A stretch of 64,000 nucleotides of DNA, from positions 9,321,225-9,385,224 of the forward strand of contig NC_059073.1 of the NCBI RefSeq assembly GCF_020497125.1, in the 5' to 3' direction. Origin of the DNA: Mauremys mutica (taxonomy: Eukaryota; Chordata; Testudines; Geoemydidae). Shown here one piece after another: positions 46,988 through 58,362 of the stretch (position 1 is its first letter; the number at the start of each line of letters is the position of its first letter). The translations under genes were made by a program, and so were the position numbers. The notes beneath the pieces are model-generated. The model was not told where the DNA came from, ran no database searches, and saw nothing but the letters and a program-made list of their open reading frames with translations.

Positions 46988-47326
46988 CTCTACCACAGGG
47001 CCGCCCAGAGGATTCGGGAGCCTGGGGCAAAGTGGGGGAGCTGCGGTGCTTGTACTCACCCGGCGGCAGTCCAGGTCTTCGGCGGCATTTCGGCGGCGGG
47101 GGGCCCTTCAGTCGCTCCGCATCTTCAGCAGCACTGAAGGGCCCCCCCGCCGCCGAAATGCCGCTGAAGACCCGGAGCGACTGAAAGGCCCCCCTGCCGT
47201 CGAAATGCCGCCAAAGACCCGGACTGCCTCTGGGCCAGAGCTCGCAGGGCCTCTGTGGGGCCCGGGGCCTGGGGCAAATTGCCCCACTAGCCTCCCCCGC
47301 CTTCCCCGGGCGGCCCTGCTCCACCA
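46988..47326. mobile_element. GC-rich hAT-type element with 7/8 TSD
   Basis: Element proper 46996-47318 (323 bp) starts CAGGGCCGCCCAGAGG and ends CCCCGGGCGGCCCTG. Flanks CTCTACCA (46988-46995) and CTCCACCA (47319-47326) match at 7 of 8 bases, the hAT target size. Inside, CTTCGGCGGCATTTCGGCGG and its inverse CCGCCGAAATGCCGCTGAAG recur with GCCCTTCAGTCGCTCCG arms, so it is both tandem-like and inverted. Very CpG-rich. Open frames across it are compositional. Confidence 0.8.
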
Positions 47327-48902
47327 TTTCCTGCCAGTGCCAAGCAGCAATCCTGGAAGAATTCCCAAGTCTCCCTATGTCTGACATAAATTAGCCATAA
47401 GACATAGGGGGTAAATGGGTCAAGCTCTCCACTGGTCACGAGCACAGTGGAAGCTGCTCGGTGGCAGCAAAAACAGATGCTAAAACTAAGCACGCACATG
47501 CAAACACAATCTAACAACGGTGCATTGTTAGATTGTGTGACGCAGATGCTGCAGCAGCAAGCCATGTATTCTGGAACAGCCTTCCCTTTCCACTTCCCCA
47601 AATCCCTGGTGCCCAGCACCCTTTTCCTCTCCTGTCTACCTGGGACAGAGCAATATGTTCTCAGAGGGCAATGGGGGAAGCTATGGCCATCTGGTGGGTT
47701 ATCTCTGACATTCCCAGGGTGGGGTGAGAGAGACAGCACAGAGTGGAAAACTCAGAGCTTTGAGTCACGGTAAAGAGCACACACAGAGCAAATGATAATG
47801 CAAACCATGGAGCGGTGGCAAATACATACTCTGGATGGGAAGTTATCTGGACGTTCACAGCCAAAGGAAAGAGGGTTGGGGGTGGGGGAAAGGAGGAACC
47901 TCCCTTATTTCTGTGGCATATGTTTAGGAATAAGCATACTCTCTTCTTGGTTTTCCAGCTAGGGAGGCAATGTACAATGATCAGAGCAGGAAGACAGGTC
48001 TCCTGGGCTTCATTCCCATTGGTGTGATACTGGGTGAGTTGCTTAATACTGGCAAAGTGCTTTAAATTCCTTGGATCAAAAATTACATGCTGTATGACTG
48101 TAATCAACGTCAACTCTCTTTTTCTCCTTGAGCTCAAAACAGGAAATTGTGATCCTGATTCTTGAGTCCCCACAATCCAGGGCTTTTGGGGATGCCTACA
48201 CCAATGCAATACCTACACCAATGCAAATTGGCTGTAAATGTCCCTGTTTCCATTACACCTATTCTGCACCAATTGTAAGTGATGGCATAAGGTACGGGGC
48301 AATGGACAATGAGGCCCAGGTGCCTATGGTAAAGGCAGATTTGTCCTGCATTCCTCAAAGCTGTCAACCTTAGCCAAGTCTTGGCTGACAGTTAGTCATG
48401 GAATGAGCAGCTCATCTATAATGAAGTACTGGCCATTGAGCTCTGCATTAGGAGTGACCATCTCTACCTTACTCCAGTATCCCGGTTACCACAGCTTCAT
48501 CCTTACAGAAACAAACCCCCCATGCCTTCGTCATTGCCCTCGTCCTAGAATAACCCATGAGGCAGCGGTCGTCCCCTCTGGCCCGCACTCCACCTGACTC
48601 TCTGTGGACTCCGAAAATACTGAGATGAGGGGATATTAGGGGCCCGCTCTCTTCTACCTACCCTACGTACACACCACATTCAAAGGGTGCCGCGGCACAG
48701 CACCCACACCACTGCATGAGGGCCACTGCACATTCCTCTCCTTGATGTTAAACGCTACTTTATCACCCACTAACGTGCAGGAGATCACACGTCATGATAC
48801 TCCAGGGTGCTTCTGATGAGGCAAAGCCCTGTCAACATTGAGGCAGTTGGGAACCATAGCTCCAGCTTCTCCAAGCTGCAGGGAGAGCCACACAACCATG
48901 CT

Positions 48903-48929
48903 TATTCCTTCCTTCCTTCCTTCCTTCCA
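48903..48929. repeat. (TTCC)n microsatellite
   Basis: About six TTCC units in a row. Confidence 0.9.
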
Positions 48930-50394
48930 TTGTAGCCACACTTTCTATCTCGTATGACCCCCCACCGCAGTATCTGAGCACCTCTAGTGAAGGGAAGACA
49001 ACTGGATTTAAAGCAGAGTAAGCGTGCAACAGGAGGCAGGAGCACCTTGGCAGTTCACGGACAGCCACAAAAATTACACTCAGCTGTGAGGAGCAAGAGG
49101 TGAGACAAATTCATGCTGATATCTTGCAGAAAGACATGGACGTAGCTTTTACACAGCCATTAGCGGCAAACCACAGAGGCCTGGGCTTTTCTGCATGTTG
49201 ACTGGCTGACGAGAGCAGCAGTGGGAGAGCTAATCAATACAGAGCATTGATCGTGGTGGCATGGAAAGGTCACTCCAGCTCAGTGGCTTGCTGCACAACA
49301 TGGAGGTCAGGGATGGAAAATACACTAGAACATTCACGAATGCTCCTAAGCGTCAAGAAGCAGAGGAAAAGGAGTCACAGCAATCAGAGCTTTGCAAGAG
49401 GATTAGATAACCTGGCCCATCCCCAGCCAGGGCAGAATGTTCCCTACCGTCTATTCCCCTTGGCTTTGCCCATTGGTGGGGCATTTTTTGAGAGAATTCT
49501 GCACAGATATAAGGCTCAGGATGGATGGCTCTGGGCAGAGAAGTCCTCTCTTTACCCAGAGAACATGTAGAGCACACGGACCACAAGCAGGCTGCATCTC
49601 CAAGCCTGACTAGGAGGAACCACTGCTGGGGACAGGGAGGCAGTTCAGTTTCCATGGCCCAGTAAGTTACCGGCTGCTCTGTCAAGGCTGTGAACAAAGG
49701 GACTGATGTACCCTTTGTGGAGGGGGTGAGTGACAGTTGCCACCATCTGTCCACCAGGAACTGGACTGAGTCCACCAATAGGTCACCAAACGGCCCATCA
49801 GACAGTAACAATGTTCAGTTTGGAACCACGTTCTGCCAGTTTGACTGTATCTGAACTGGTCACTCGAGCCAAAAAGCTCCGAGCCAATCTCATTGATAGC
49901 CTGGCATGTATCAGGATGGGGAAACAGCTTCTGAGGATTTGACTGAGAACCCGAGGATTGTTTCATGTTCTCTCGGGTATCTGGCCCATTCTCCAAAAGT
50001 CCTGAACTCTCCCCTCCCTCTTGTCCCCATTCCTGTTCCCTCTCTCTGCCTTCCCATACAGAAGCAAACTCTAGTGGGGCAAAACTCTGGGAATGTTTCC
50101 AAATTATCAGCCTTGGTGAATCTATTCATGAGAACAGGTTGGTTTTCAAGCTGAGCCTACACACACATGCTCCAACTGCCTTTGTCCAAAAGTCTGCATG
50201 GGAAATTCTCAGCTAAATCGCCACAAAGCAGCTGAATTCCAGTAAGTGCTCTCCACAGAACACCATGTGGGTAGAAACGTTGTTGTAACAAGAAGCTACT
50301 TTCCCACGCATTGGCAAAAGGCCAGGTTTGCGGAGTTCCTGGACTTGGATGGTAATGACATAGGAATAATGCAGCTGGACCCACTTCTGAGCAC

Positions 50395-51175
50395 TCCCCA
50401 TTGTCTGTATGAGATAATGTGGCTAAAAGGGCTGACCTGATCCTGGGATTTGTAATAAACAGAGGAACGTTGAGCAGGGGATATTACCTCTGCATATAAC
50501 ACGGGGGAGATTGCTACTGCAAGTGTGTCCCGTTCTGGTGTCCGCATGTTAAAAAGGATGTTGAAACAATGGGGCAGGTTCAGAGGTGGGATTCGAGATC
50601 TGGAAACCTGCCTTACAGTGAGCGATTAAAGAACCGCACAATTCATTTAGCTTATCAGACTTTAAGAGGCAATCTGATCGCAGTCTGTAAGTATAGGGAG
50701 AAACTTTCTGATCATAGAGGGCTTCTTAACCTAGACAAACTTGAATCGCAGGCTCACTTGGAAACTCCTGCCGTAGCTGGCTTGCTTGGAAATTCAGCCT
50801 CTGGTTAAGTATAAAACTGAGGCCCAATCTTGCTACAAACTAGCCCCAACATTCACCTCAAACTCACCTCGACTCACTCCCCAGGCATAGGCATACCAAG
50901 ACCCAGCGGGTGGAATCGGAAGCTAAAATATTCAGGCTGGAAATAAGGTGTACATTATTAACAGTGAGAGTAGCTGACAATTGGGACAGTTTACCAAGTA
51001 ATGTGGTGCATTCTCTGTAATTTGGAGTCTTTATAGCAAGGACTTTCTAAAATATATACTCTAGCTCAAGCACAAGTTGTTGGGCGCAATGCAGCAATCC
51101 CTGGGTGAGGTTCAATGGCCTGTGCTATGCAGGAGGTCAGACTAAATCCCTTCTGGCCTTAAAATCTACAGAGTT
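50395..51175 (+). pseudogene. CR1 LINE 3' part, interrupted
   Basis: Sense CR1 remnant with GGCTAAAAGGGCTGACCTGA, TCTGGTGTCCGCATG, AAACCTGCCTTACAGTGAGC and, after the interruption, CAGGCTGGAAATAAGGTGTA and GGTCAGACTAAATCCCTTCT. CR1 text breaks near 50741 and resumes near 50888 (AGGCATACCAAGACCCAGCG). The gap holds the unclassified repeat at 50756-50886. Confidence 0.75.
50756..50886. repeat. Unclassified repeat, copy 2, inside CR1
   Basis: ACTTGGAAACTCCTGCCGTA, GCTTGCTTGGAAATTCAGCC, GGCCCAATCTTGCTAC and ATTCACCTCAAACTCACCTC align with 45671-45782. Because it splits an otherwise continuous CR1, it is a younger insertion than that copy. Confidence 0.6.
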
Positions 51176-51935
51176 ACATGCACCTTATGACCTGGACTTT
51201 GGGTGAGGTCTTTCCTCTGGAGACTTTATGCCAGTGCAGGCCTTGGATGAATCAAACTAAGGAGTCACAGCCACCACAAAAATGCAGCTACTTCTGGGGT
51301 GATACACAGCAGCTGTTTAACAGTGAACAGTAACCCTATTCAACACAAAGTGAAGAAGAATCCCATATTTGAAACTGAAGGGGGAATTTAGGCAGACAGA
51401 CTGTAACTATATAAATTGGGATTAGGCCAGGACACTCAGTTTTAATACCCTTAAGTTTATGAAAATTGCTGTGGGATCATTAGGATCTACATTTTCAAAA
51501 GTGACTAGTGATTTTGGGTGCTTCGATTTTGCCCATCTCCAGCTTGAGACACCTTAAAGAGTCCTGGTTTTTAGAAAGTGCTGAGCAACCGCCCTACAAA
51601 AACCAAGCCTCTTAAAGTGTCTCAAGGTGGACACCCAAGAACCAAGGTACCCAAAACAGCAAGTCACTTTTGAAAATGTTAACGTCTATGACTCAAGTGT
51701 TCAGGGCATTAGCTCCATTGCCTCTCCAGCCAGCAACATACTGGGTTATGTGCCAGAGAAGAGAATGCCACCTACTAAGCCACCAACACCACTTCCTTCA
51801 GCACCTGCTCATCAGAAAATGGTTCTGCCTCCGATACCCAAACATCCACAACAGGAGGGCAGAACCTCCAGAATCCACCCAGACCAAATGACAGCTGCTG
51901 TGCCCAGTGAGAAAAGTGGAGAAAGAAATCTGTAC

Positions 51936-52039
51936 CTCCAGACGGAGACGTAAATGATAATCAAGAGCAAAAGCGTCAGTGAAGATACTCCACAGCCTAC
52001 GATTAATGTGACAGACGGGACCAGCACTTTTTCCATGTT
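51936..52039 (-). CDS. ADGRB1: ADGRB1 exon: TM1 of the receptor
   Basis: Internal exon of an adhesion GPCR of the BAI family, first of the eight found here in transcript order. On the minus strand the acceptor is a pyrimidine run ending TTTTTCAG and the donor is AG|GTACAG. The exon is 104 bp, enters in phase 0 and leaves after two bases of an Arg codon. It reads [16 protein letters not shown] followed by a hydrophobic run and IIIYVSVW, which is the segment just after the GPS cleavage region plus transmembrane helix 1. The NMEK...[13 protein letters not shown] signature fits ADGRB1 better than ADGRB2 or ADGRB3 as I remember them. The preceding GPS exon is not found in the 12 kb upstream. Confidence 0.93.
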
Positions 52040-54884
52040 CTGAAAAAGAGAAAACAAGAGACAAAAAGGATGCTCAGCAAGTGCTACCAGCTCGGTTTCA
52101 TAACAAGATCTTTCCCCCACAATTGCCTGAGCACGTGTCAATTGACCTGGCGATCACATCAAACTGAAACAAACAAACAGGATGCGAGAAACAGACACAT
52201 TTTTGGTTGACCCAGCCTCTCCTCGGGCCTGATTCTATTCTCACTTATACTGGTGTAAACCAGGAGTAATTCCAGTGAAGTCAATGGAGACAAACAGTGC
52301 GAAAGTGCTGTCTAAGAGAGGAGAATTGGGCCCTTCATCTTTAACAGGAGGCTCCCGAGAGGGTTAATGAGGCAATAACAGCAGGCGGTCCGCACGCTCT
52401 CAGGTTTACAAATCAGCTCTTCTGGGAGCTGCTATCATTGCCGCTGGGAGGATGAGAAGAGGGTGAAAATCTTCCACCAATTAGAAAGCACCATCTGGCA
52501 GGCAAGGAGACAAAACAAGCGAAGAGGAAAATAAATAAATAAACTCGGTGATAACATCCGGCAGGAATGGTCAATGTTTCACCACCCTGCCTCAGCTGCA
52601 CTCCGCGTCTCTTCCTATGCACAGCAAGCCGGTCCACTTGGAGGGAATTCAGCCAAATTACAGGATCCCTCCCGCCCCTGCTCCTTCACCTCCCTCCTGG
52701 CCCCTCACCTGCGAAAAGAAAGGAGTTAACTAGCTACCCATTTCACAGCCAACACACAAATCCTAAGCTGGCATCTGAGACCACAGCAGGGGAAGATGAT
52801 CATATTATGGTGACTCCCTCCTCCTGAGTTCCTCCATTTGCCCCAAAATTCCTTTCACGCTTATGCTTTGGTTCTCATATTGTTTTGATTCCTGGATGTT
52901 CAGCCTGGGAGGTGCCACAGTCTCATCCTTGAAGAAAAGAATTTGCTCTTCTAATTTTTCAGTTCAGCTGTAAGTCTTCTCCTGCCACACAGTGGGGAGC
53001 GGGGACAAAATTAATTTCACTCACGAAAGGAAAGGGAGGAGTCTAGTAATTAGTAATTCATCCAAGACAGGGATAAGAATGGTATGAACTGGTCTCCTGT
53101 GTGACAAAGTCCATTTGGTGGATCTACCACTTGGCTGGTCAAAACTGGGCGGTGGCATGGAAGGATTCTCTTAAACTCCAGGAGGCCAAACTCATTGCAG
53201 GTGTAACAGCACTGAATGCATGGGAGGTAGACCAGGGATGAATTTGGCTTGTTATTCATGCAGAAGGAGGTGTGGAGGTCTATTAAACATTGACGTGTTT
53301 TTGCTTGAGGCCTTTATTGGGTCAAATAGCAAGTGGCCTCACTGGTTCCCAGACACTGCCCATGAGCGGGGACTTTGAGGGTAAACACACGTCAAGGCAG
53401 TTTTTTAAAGGTTTGGTGGTGGAGGGAGGGAGACCTGTGGGAAGGAGAACCTGTGTAGGTAGTTCATCCTGTGCATTAGACCTCACCAGCCTTTAGCATA
53501 GCTGGAGAAGACATGACTGGGGATGGGAGAGAGGAATCTCTCTCCCTTGATGTGTGAACCCACCGCTCCTGTCAGCCATGTGCTCTTGAAGTGTCAAGCG
53601 CTCCACAGTGGCGTCTCCTAATCTGGTTCTCCAGATCATGGATGGCAAAACTTCCCCTTCTCCAGACTACAGTGTATTTCTCTGTTGCATGTTCTTTATC
53701 CACCATGCTCCATGCTATCCATGTCAATGCTCCCTGCTTAGAATGAATACAGAACAGCTAGCAGAAATCCACAATGCTGATGACAGAGGAGAATGATCTC
53801 TTGTGATTGAACTAATTGAGGCAGCTTGTGGGGGTGTGAGGCCAGGGACAAGGACGTTATTAGGTTTTCCAGTATCCATGTTTATTGCTACAGCTGTTGA
53901 AATGAGGTGGTTTCTGACATAAACATCCCCCAGCACTGGGCTCTGCATGGATCTGGGACAGGAACAGGCAGCCCTCACGGACAAGTAGTCCGCATGCGGT
54001 TAACTCTGCAATTCACTCTGCTAACTAGAGACAAGCAAACCAGATTGGACCAAATGAGAACTGAGCTGAACCTTTGCCCAGAGGTGAACTGCACCTGCTC
54101 TGAACCATCCTTGCAGTTTGAAAAAGCTGGGTGATGGTTTTTTGCTTGTTTCATTTGTTTGCTGTGGGCCAAGAGCACATTTTGGCTCTAATTAGAGGCA
54201 TTAATGAAGAGCAAGACCCTTCTTAAAGTATTTATAAACTGAACCCCACCAGGACATACTAGAGACCCCAGGGGAAATCTTGCAGGATTTCCAGCCCAAA
54301 GAGTTTGGGATAAACTTTTAGAGAAGCGTCCAAACCTTTGGATGCTCAACCTAAATGAGATTCTGGATCTGGGATCTGTTCCAAAAGCCACTGCAGTCAG
54401 TGGGAGCCTTTCCATTAACTTCAACAGGCTTCGGATGAGGCCCTTTGAGAAATTCACCCATCATTATACACTGCAGTTTGTTTTAACAGCTGTTTCTTTC
54501 ATAATTTAGATCTCTCCAGCCCCTAGCCCCTAGCTCTAGTCACCTCTTATTCATCAAACACACATAATGATACTCTCACAAGTATCAAAATCAGCAATGC
54601 AATAGCTCAGTGTCCCAACTAAACAAATACCCAATTACCAGTAATCACACTGCAGTGAAAAGAAACCTCCAAAAAAACCTAAAAACCAAACCCCTCCTAT
54701 GGTTCCAACCAACGTGACGTCTACATCAACCACCAGCTAGACCTCCCTTCTTCCTGAAATGACTGTAAGAAGAGAGGGGCTTTGCCACATGCTCTAAGGT
54801 TAACAAATCAATCTCTGGATGACCACCATGTGGGGTAGTGAATTCCAGAGTCTAAGGGCCTCATGAAGAATGCCCTGCTTCCAG

Positions 54885-55730
54885 CTCATTATTATTAATC
54901 GTTTGTTACTACCAAAGCACCGAGGAGCCCCAACCAGGGACCCGGGCCTCATTGTGCTAGGCACTGTACAAGCACAGAACAAGAACAGCAACAACAAAGA
55001 TGATCTCTGACAATCTAAGGCTACGTCTACATTCAGAGCAGCACGCAGAGTGCAGGCACTATACATGGAGCTACACACCACAGTGAAAGGCAGTCTGCGT
55101 CCTCACTTGTCACTGCAGTGTGTATCTACATGCGCAGAGAAAGGCTCTGGCACTGGGGATGCAGCAGGAAAAGACTGGCAGGGGGGAGACAGCAGGGAAA
55201 GTATCTGGCCCAGTGCCCTTCCCCACTGCCGGAGTCTTCCTCTGTAGTGGGGAAAGGCTCCGGTAGTGGCCAGACAGTGGGATGCAACTGCTAAAACTAG
55301 CAGTGTAGAAGTGGCACTGCTTGGGTATCTAGCAAGCCATGTATGGTATAAACCCTGGGGGCTTAGGCGTGGAAGTAACTCTATTCTACTTTATTCGCCT
55401 AAGCCATGCCCAGTGCCTACACCGCTATTGATACCTGTGCTAGCTGGGCATGCAGTGTCTGCACTCTAAGTGCAGCTGTAAGTGTAAATGTGCCCTGAGT
55501 ATAAGGCAAGAGACCCCAGAAAGATAGAGATAGGGCACTACAACCAATGAGATAATATGAGTTAGCATGATAGGCAGTGGTCTCAGCACACCAGCAGCCT
55601 GACTGTGCCTCACGGCAAAGGAGAGTTTTGAGGAGGACAATGAGTTGGCTTTGCAGATGTCTTCAGGGAGCTCCTCCCAAGCGTGAGGGGCAGCCTGGGA
55701 GACAGCACAAAGGTGCTTGTTTGAAAACAT
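54885..55730. repeat. Older dispersed repeat, split by a MITE
   Basis: Left part has AGGAGCCCCAACCAGGGACC, GTGCTAGGCACTGTACAAGC and ends ACAATCTAAG; right part resumes TATAAGGCAAGAGACC and continues to GGGAGCTCCTCCCAAGCGTG, AGGGGCAGCCTGGGAGACAG. I recall these as contiguous in other turtle copies (ACAATCTAAGTATAAGACAAG). The break is filled by 55017-55496. Confidence 0.5.
55017..55496 (+). mobile_element. ~480-bp MITE, copy B
   Basis: Left end GGCTACGTCTACATTCAGAG; right end AGTGTAAATGTGCC. Interior AGAGAAAGGCTCTGGCACTG, GGAAAGGCTCCGGTAGTGGC, CTAAAACTAGCAGTGTAG and GCCTAAGCCATGCCCAG correspond to the reverse complement of 30799-31245. TAA on the left and TGA on the right suit a Harbinger-type target. 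Confidence 0.65.
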
Positions 55731-55760
55731 AAGTGGGAGATGGCTTGGAAAGTGAATCAG

Positions 55761-55952
55761 TCATAGAATCATAGAATATCAGGGTTGGAAGAGACCTCAG
55801 GAGATCATCTAGTCCAACCCCCTGCTCAAAGCAGGACCAATTCCCAACTAAATCATCCCAGCCAGGGCTTTGTCAAGCCTGACCTTAAAAACCTCTAAGG
55901 AAGGAGATTCCACCACCTCCCAAGGCAACCCATTCCAGTGCTTCACCACCCT
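55761..55952 (-). mobile_element. CR1 3' end, antisense
   Basis: ATCATAGAATCATAGAATAT, GGTTGGAAGAGACCTCAGG, CCAACTAAATCATCCCAGCC and CCATTCCAGTGCTTCACCAC: nearly the same sequence as 35925-36110, but cut off at the CCACCCT position. Confidence 0.9.
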
Positions 55953-56429
55953 AAACCAAGCTCCAGCTCTTTTCAGTGTAGTCCAGGAATCTCCTAACTC
56001 AAGTACCACTGTCACTCACAACTGTGGCAGAATGGTATCTGCTCCAGGGCTTCACCATTTCTATTTAGAAATGACTTGAGTGATGAGGCCCCCACTGCTC
56101 CTCCTTGGGAGACCCTGCTGCAGTCTGACAGATCTCACCATCGGGAAATATTTATTGGCCTCCAACCTTGCTTTTGCTCAGCTTCATCCCATTATTTCTG
56201 CTGCCGTTAGGGACTGATCCAAAGCCCACTGAAAGGAGGATGAATCTTCCCATTAACTTCAATGGGGATTTAGCTCAAACCATTGCACTCCCTGGGGCCA
56301 TGCTGATAATTCCACTCCCTTCCTGGGTGTTTACACCCTTCAGCGCCAAAGCTTTGTATACCACTCCCCACAAAAACAAATCTGGGAAGGGCACTTCTTT
56401 TGATAACAATGTGAAGCCTTCTTTCCAGA

Positions 56430-56600
56430 GAGGAAGGGTGGTCCAATGGTTAGGCCATTGCCTTGTGCCTCGCAAAAGCAGCGTTCAATTCACTGGTCTG
56501 CCACAGACCTTCTGTGTCTCCTTGGGTAAATAACTTGGTCTCTCTGTGCCTCACTTCCTCATCTGTAAAACAGTGTTCCAGCCCTGCCCTGGAACGCTGC
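56430..56600 (+). mobile_element. tRNA-derived MIR-like SINE
   Basis: Head GTGGTCCAATGGTTAGGCC (A-box-like), AGCGTTCAATTCACTGG (B-box-like), then TTCTGTGTCTCCTTGGGTAA and GTGCCTCACTTCCTCATCTG TAAAAC. Same design as 21065-21345. Confidence 0.7.
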
Positions 56601-57277
56601 GAGGATCAGCACACGAAAGAGTGTGAGGAGGTAACAGGCACCATATCGTTACCTTAGATAAATGTCCTCCTGGACTGCTGTCTTACCACCCCCTGCAACA
56701 TTCCCTGACACAGCGACACCCCTGGGCTGCTACACAAACAGAGTAATGATGGCCAGGGATTTGCAGCAAGCACCACATGGTATTTAACCAGTCTCATTTA
56801 AGTGAATCTTCATGTGGCTAGGAGAAAAGACAAGTCTAGGAAGTTGTACTAAAAACAACCCTCTCCCCCCACCCCCAGAATACACCTCAGAGCTGGCAGT
56901 GAACTAATGCAATGTTTGTGTTTTACATTAGGAGAGGGAGAGTGTTTGCTTATGATCCTGGATTCCTCAGCGAGAGAACCAGACTGAAGGTAATTCACAC
57001 ATGTTCAAACCTTTGTAAACTGGGACATTCCCTCAAGGTGAACTCATACTTGCCTTACTGGCCCTTGTGGGGAAGTGACAGCTTGGCAGGCTGGCCTGCA
57101 TCCTTGCATGGCTTAGAGGGAATTAGGTCTAAGAGCTGAATCTGTGTCCTGATTTCCATCAGCCAGTCCCAGTTCTGACATGTCTCTTCCATGTCCGTAA
57201 AACCTGGGCTTGCAGTACGACAAAGTTGTACACTTCAGGCGAGGACAGGAGCCTCAAACCAAAGAAACCCCTACCTA

Positions 57278-57500
57278 GGGGTACGTCTACACTGAAGCTG
57301 AATGTGTGATTTCTAGCTCGGGGAGATGTACACGTGTACACGCACTAGCTTTGATCTAACTACCATGCCACAAATAGGTACATACTCAGGTGCCATCACA
57401 GCTACACTGATATTTTTAGAGCACTATTTCAATCAAAACCAGCACACGTTCATCTACCCAAGCTGGAAATTACACCTCCCAGCTATATCCCTAACGTCCT
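57278..57500. mobile_element. MITE remnant (GTACGTCTACACT end)
   Basis: GGGGTACGTCTACACTGAAG at the left, CTAGCTTTGATCTAACTACC in the middle and AGCTGGAAATTACACCTCCC at the right, similar to 11768-12015. The right terminus is lost. Confidence 0.5.
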
Positions 57501-58221
57501 CCCTTGCCAAACCAAAACTTCATTCCAACACTAACAAATCTTCATGTATAAACGACGAATCCTTACTCCCGAAACTGACAAATCCCCCATCCACGTGACA
57601 AATCTCTTCTAATTTCATGTCCTAAAACCTTCAGCCACCCATCCACATTTTCATACTGCGTCTCTCCCTGTGAAATGAGTTCCATAAACCGAGGGGTCTG
57701 TCGTAGCACTAAATGAATGATTTCATTTCTTTCATCCACAGGATCCCAAAGCACTTTTCAGCTATTGTACCCAGCCCCACAGAAAAGCAGCCACCACTAG
57801 GGTGGAAGGGAATAGGATGAGGAGAAATTTTGGCCAAGGACAAGCCAGGGGTTGGCTTGTTTCCACACCCTGCCAGCAGGACCCTTCCCCTCATTTAAAA
57901 ACAAAAACAAAAAAAACCCACTTTTTATTCAGGCAAAGTTAAAATAGAAGGTTAACTTATTACATTGTACATTGCTTATTACTTATTCAGGATCAGGTTA
58001 ATAATCAAAGAACCTAGCTAAAAATTCTGGCTTGATGACAGCAGAAGCCCCCCTTCTCTGAGTATGGTGAGCAAATTTCTAAACACCAATCCTCTTTCTG
58101 GTGTTTCTCTTATGTACGTACTTGGTGTCAAAGTTTTTCCATTACTAGGACAGTCCTTATTTTCCTATACCACAATTCCATAGGAGAAGTCACACTTTTC
58201 CAATAACATGCAATACAAAGT

Positions 58222-58362
58222 CTTGCTGATAACAATAAAGTGAAGAAGTGTTTTTTTACCCACAAAAGCTTATGCCCAAATAAATCTGTCTTTAAGGTGC
58301 CACCAGACTCCTCGTCGTTTTTTTGTGGATACAGACTGACACGGATACCCTTCTGATAATGA
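58222..58362 (+). mobile_element. Penelope-like 3' end
   Basis: CCACAAAAGCTTATGCCCAA, ATAAATCTGTCTTTAAGGTG, CCACCAGACTCCTCG and GACTGACACGGATACCC: third copy of the 44.2-kb 3' end, older. Confidence 0.65.

Larger units (their letters stand above)
43861..51935 (-). other. ADGRB1: Intron between TM1 exon and TM2 exon
   Basis: An 8.1-kb intron dense in mobile elements (listed separately). 47.7-49.9 kb is apparently unique apart from a TTCC microsatellite; its long open frames on both strands overlap one another and lack family signatures. Confidence 0.7.
772..52039 (-). other. ADGRB1: Gene span: ADGRB1 (BAI1) seven-helix region
   Basis: Part of one gene from the TM1 exon to the TM7 exon, read right to left. 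Known role of the family: neuronal and glial adhesion GPCR with extracellular thrombospondin repeats and a self-cleaving GAIN domain; ADGRB1 acts at synapses and, in phagocytes, in uptake of apoptotic cells. Only the membrane bundle is encoded here. Introns in transcript order are 8075, 4661, 4281, 10628, 6699, 6372 and 9700 bp. All eight exons lack stops and frameshifts, so the gene looks functional. No promoter, first exon or polyadenylation site is in the window. Confidence 0.93.

Noticed and set aside
46953..47739. Long overlapping frames on both strands rich in Pro, Arg and Gly
   Set aside because: They run through the GC-rich hAT element and change character at its edges; openness is due to composition.
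47661..48209. 182-codon minus-strand open frame
   Set aside because: No recognisable family; overlapped by several plus-strand frames; no splice signals consistent with the gene.
49353..49811. 152-codon minus-strand open frame
   Set aside because: No family signature and no splice fit.
772..52039. Assignment to ADGRB2 or ADGRB3 instead of ADGRB1
   Set aside because: [42 protein letters not shown] and [17 protein letters not shown] fit ADGRB1; the paralogs as I remember them differ at each. The cassette alone is ADGRB3-like but sits in an ADGRB1 frame.
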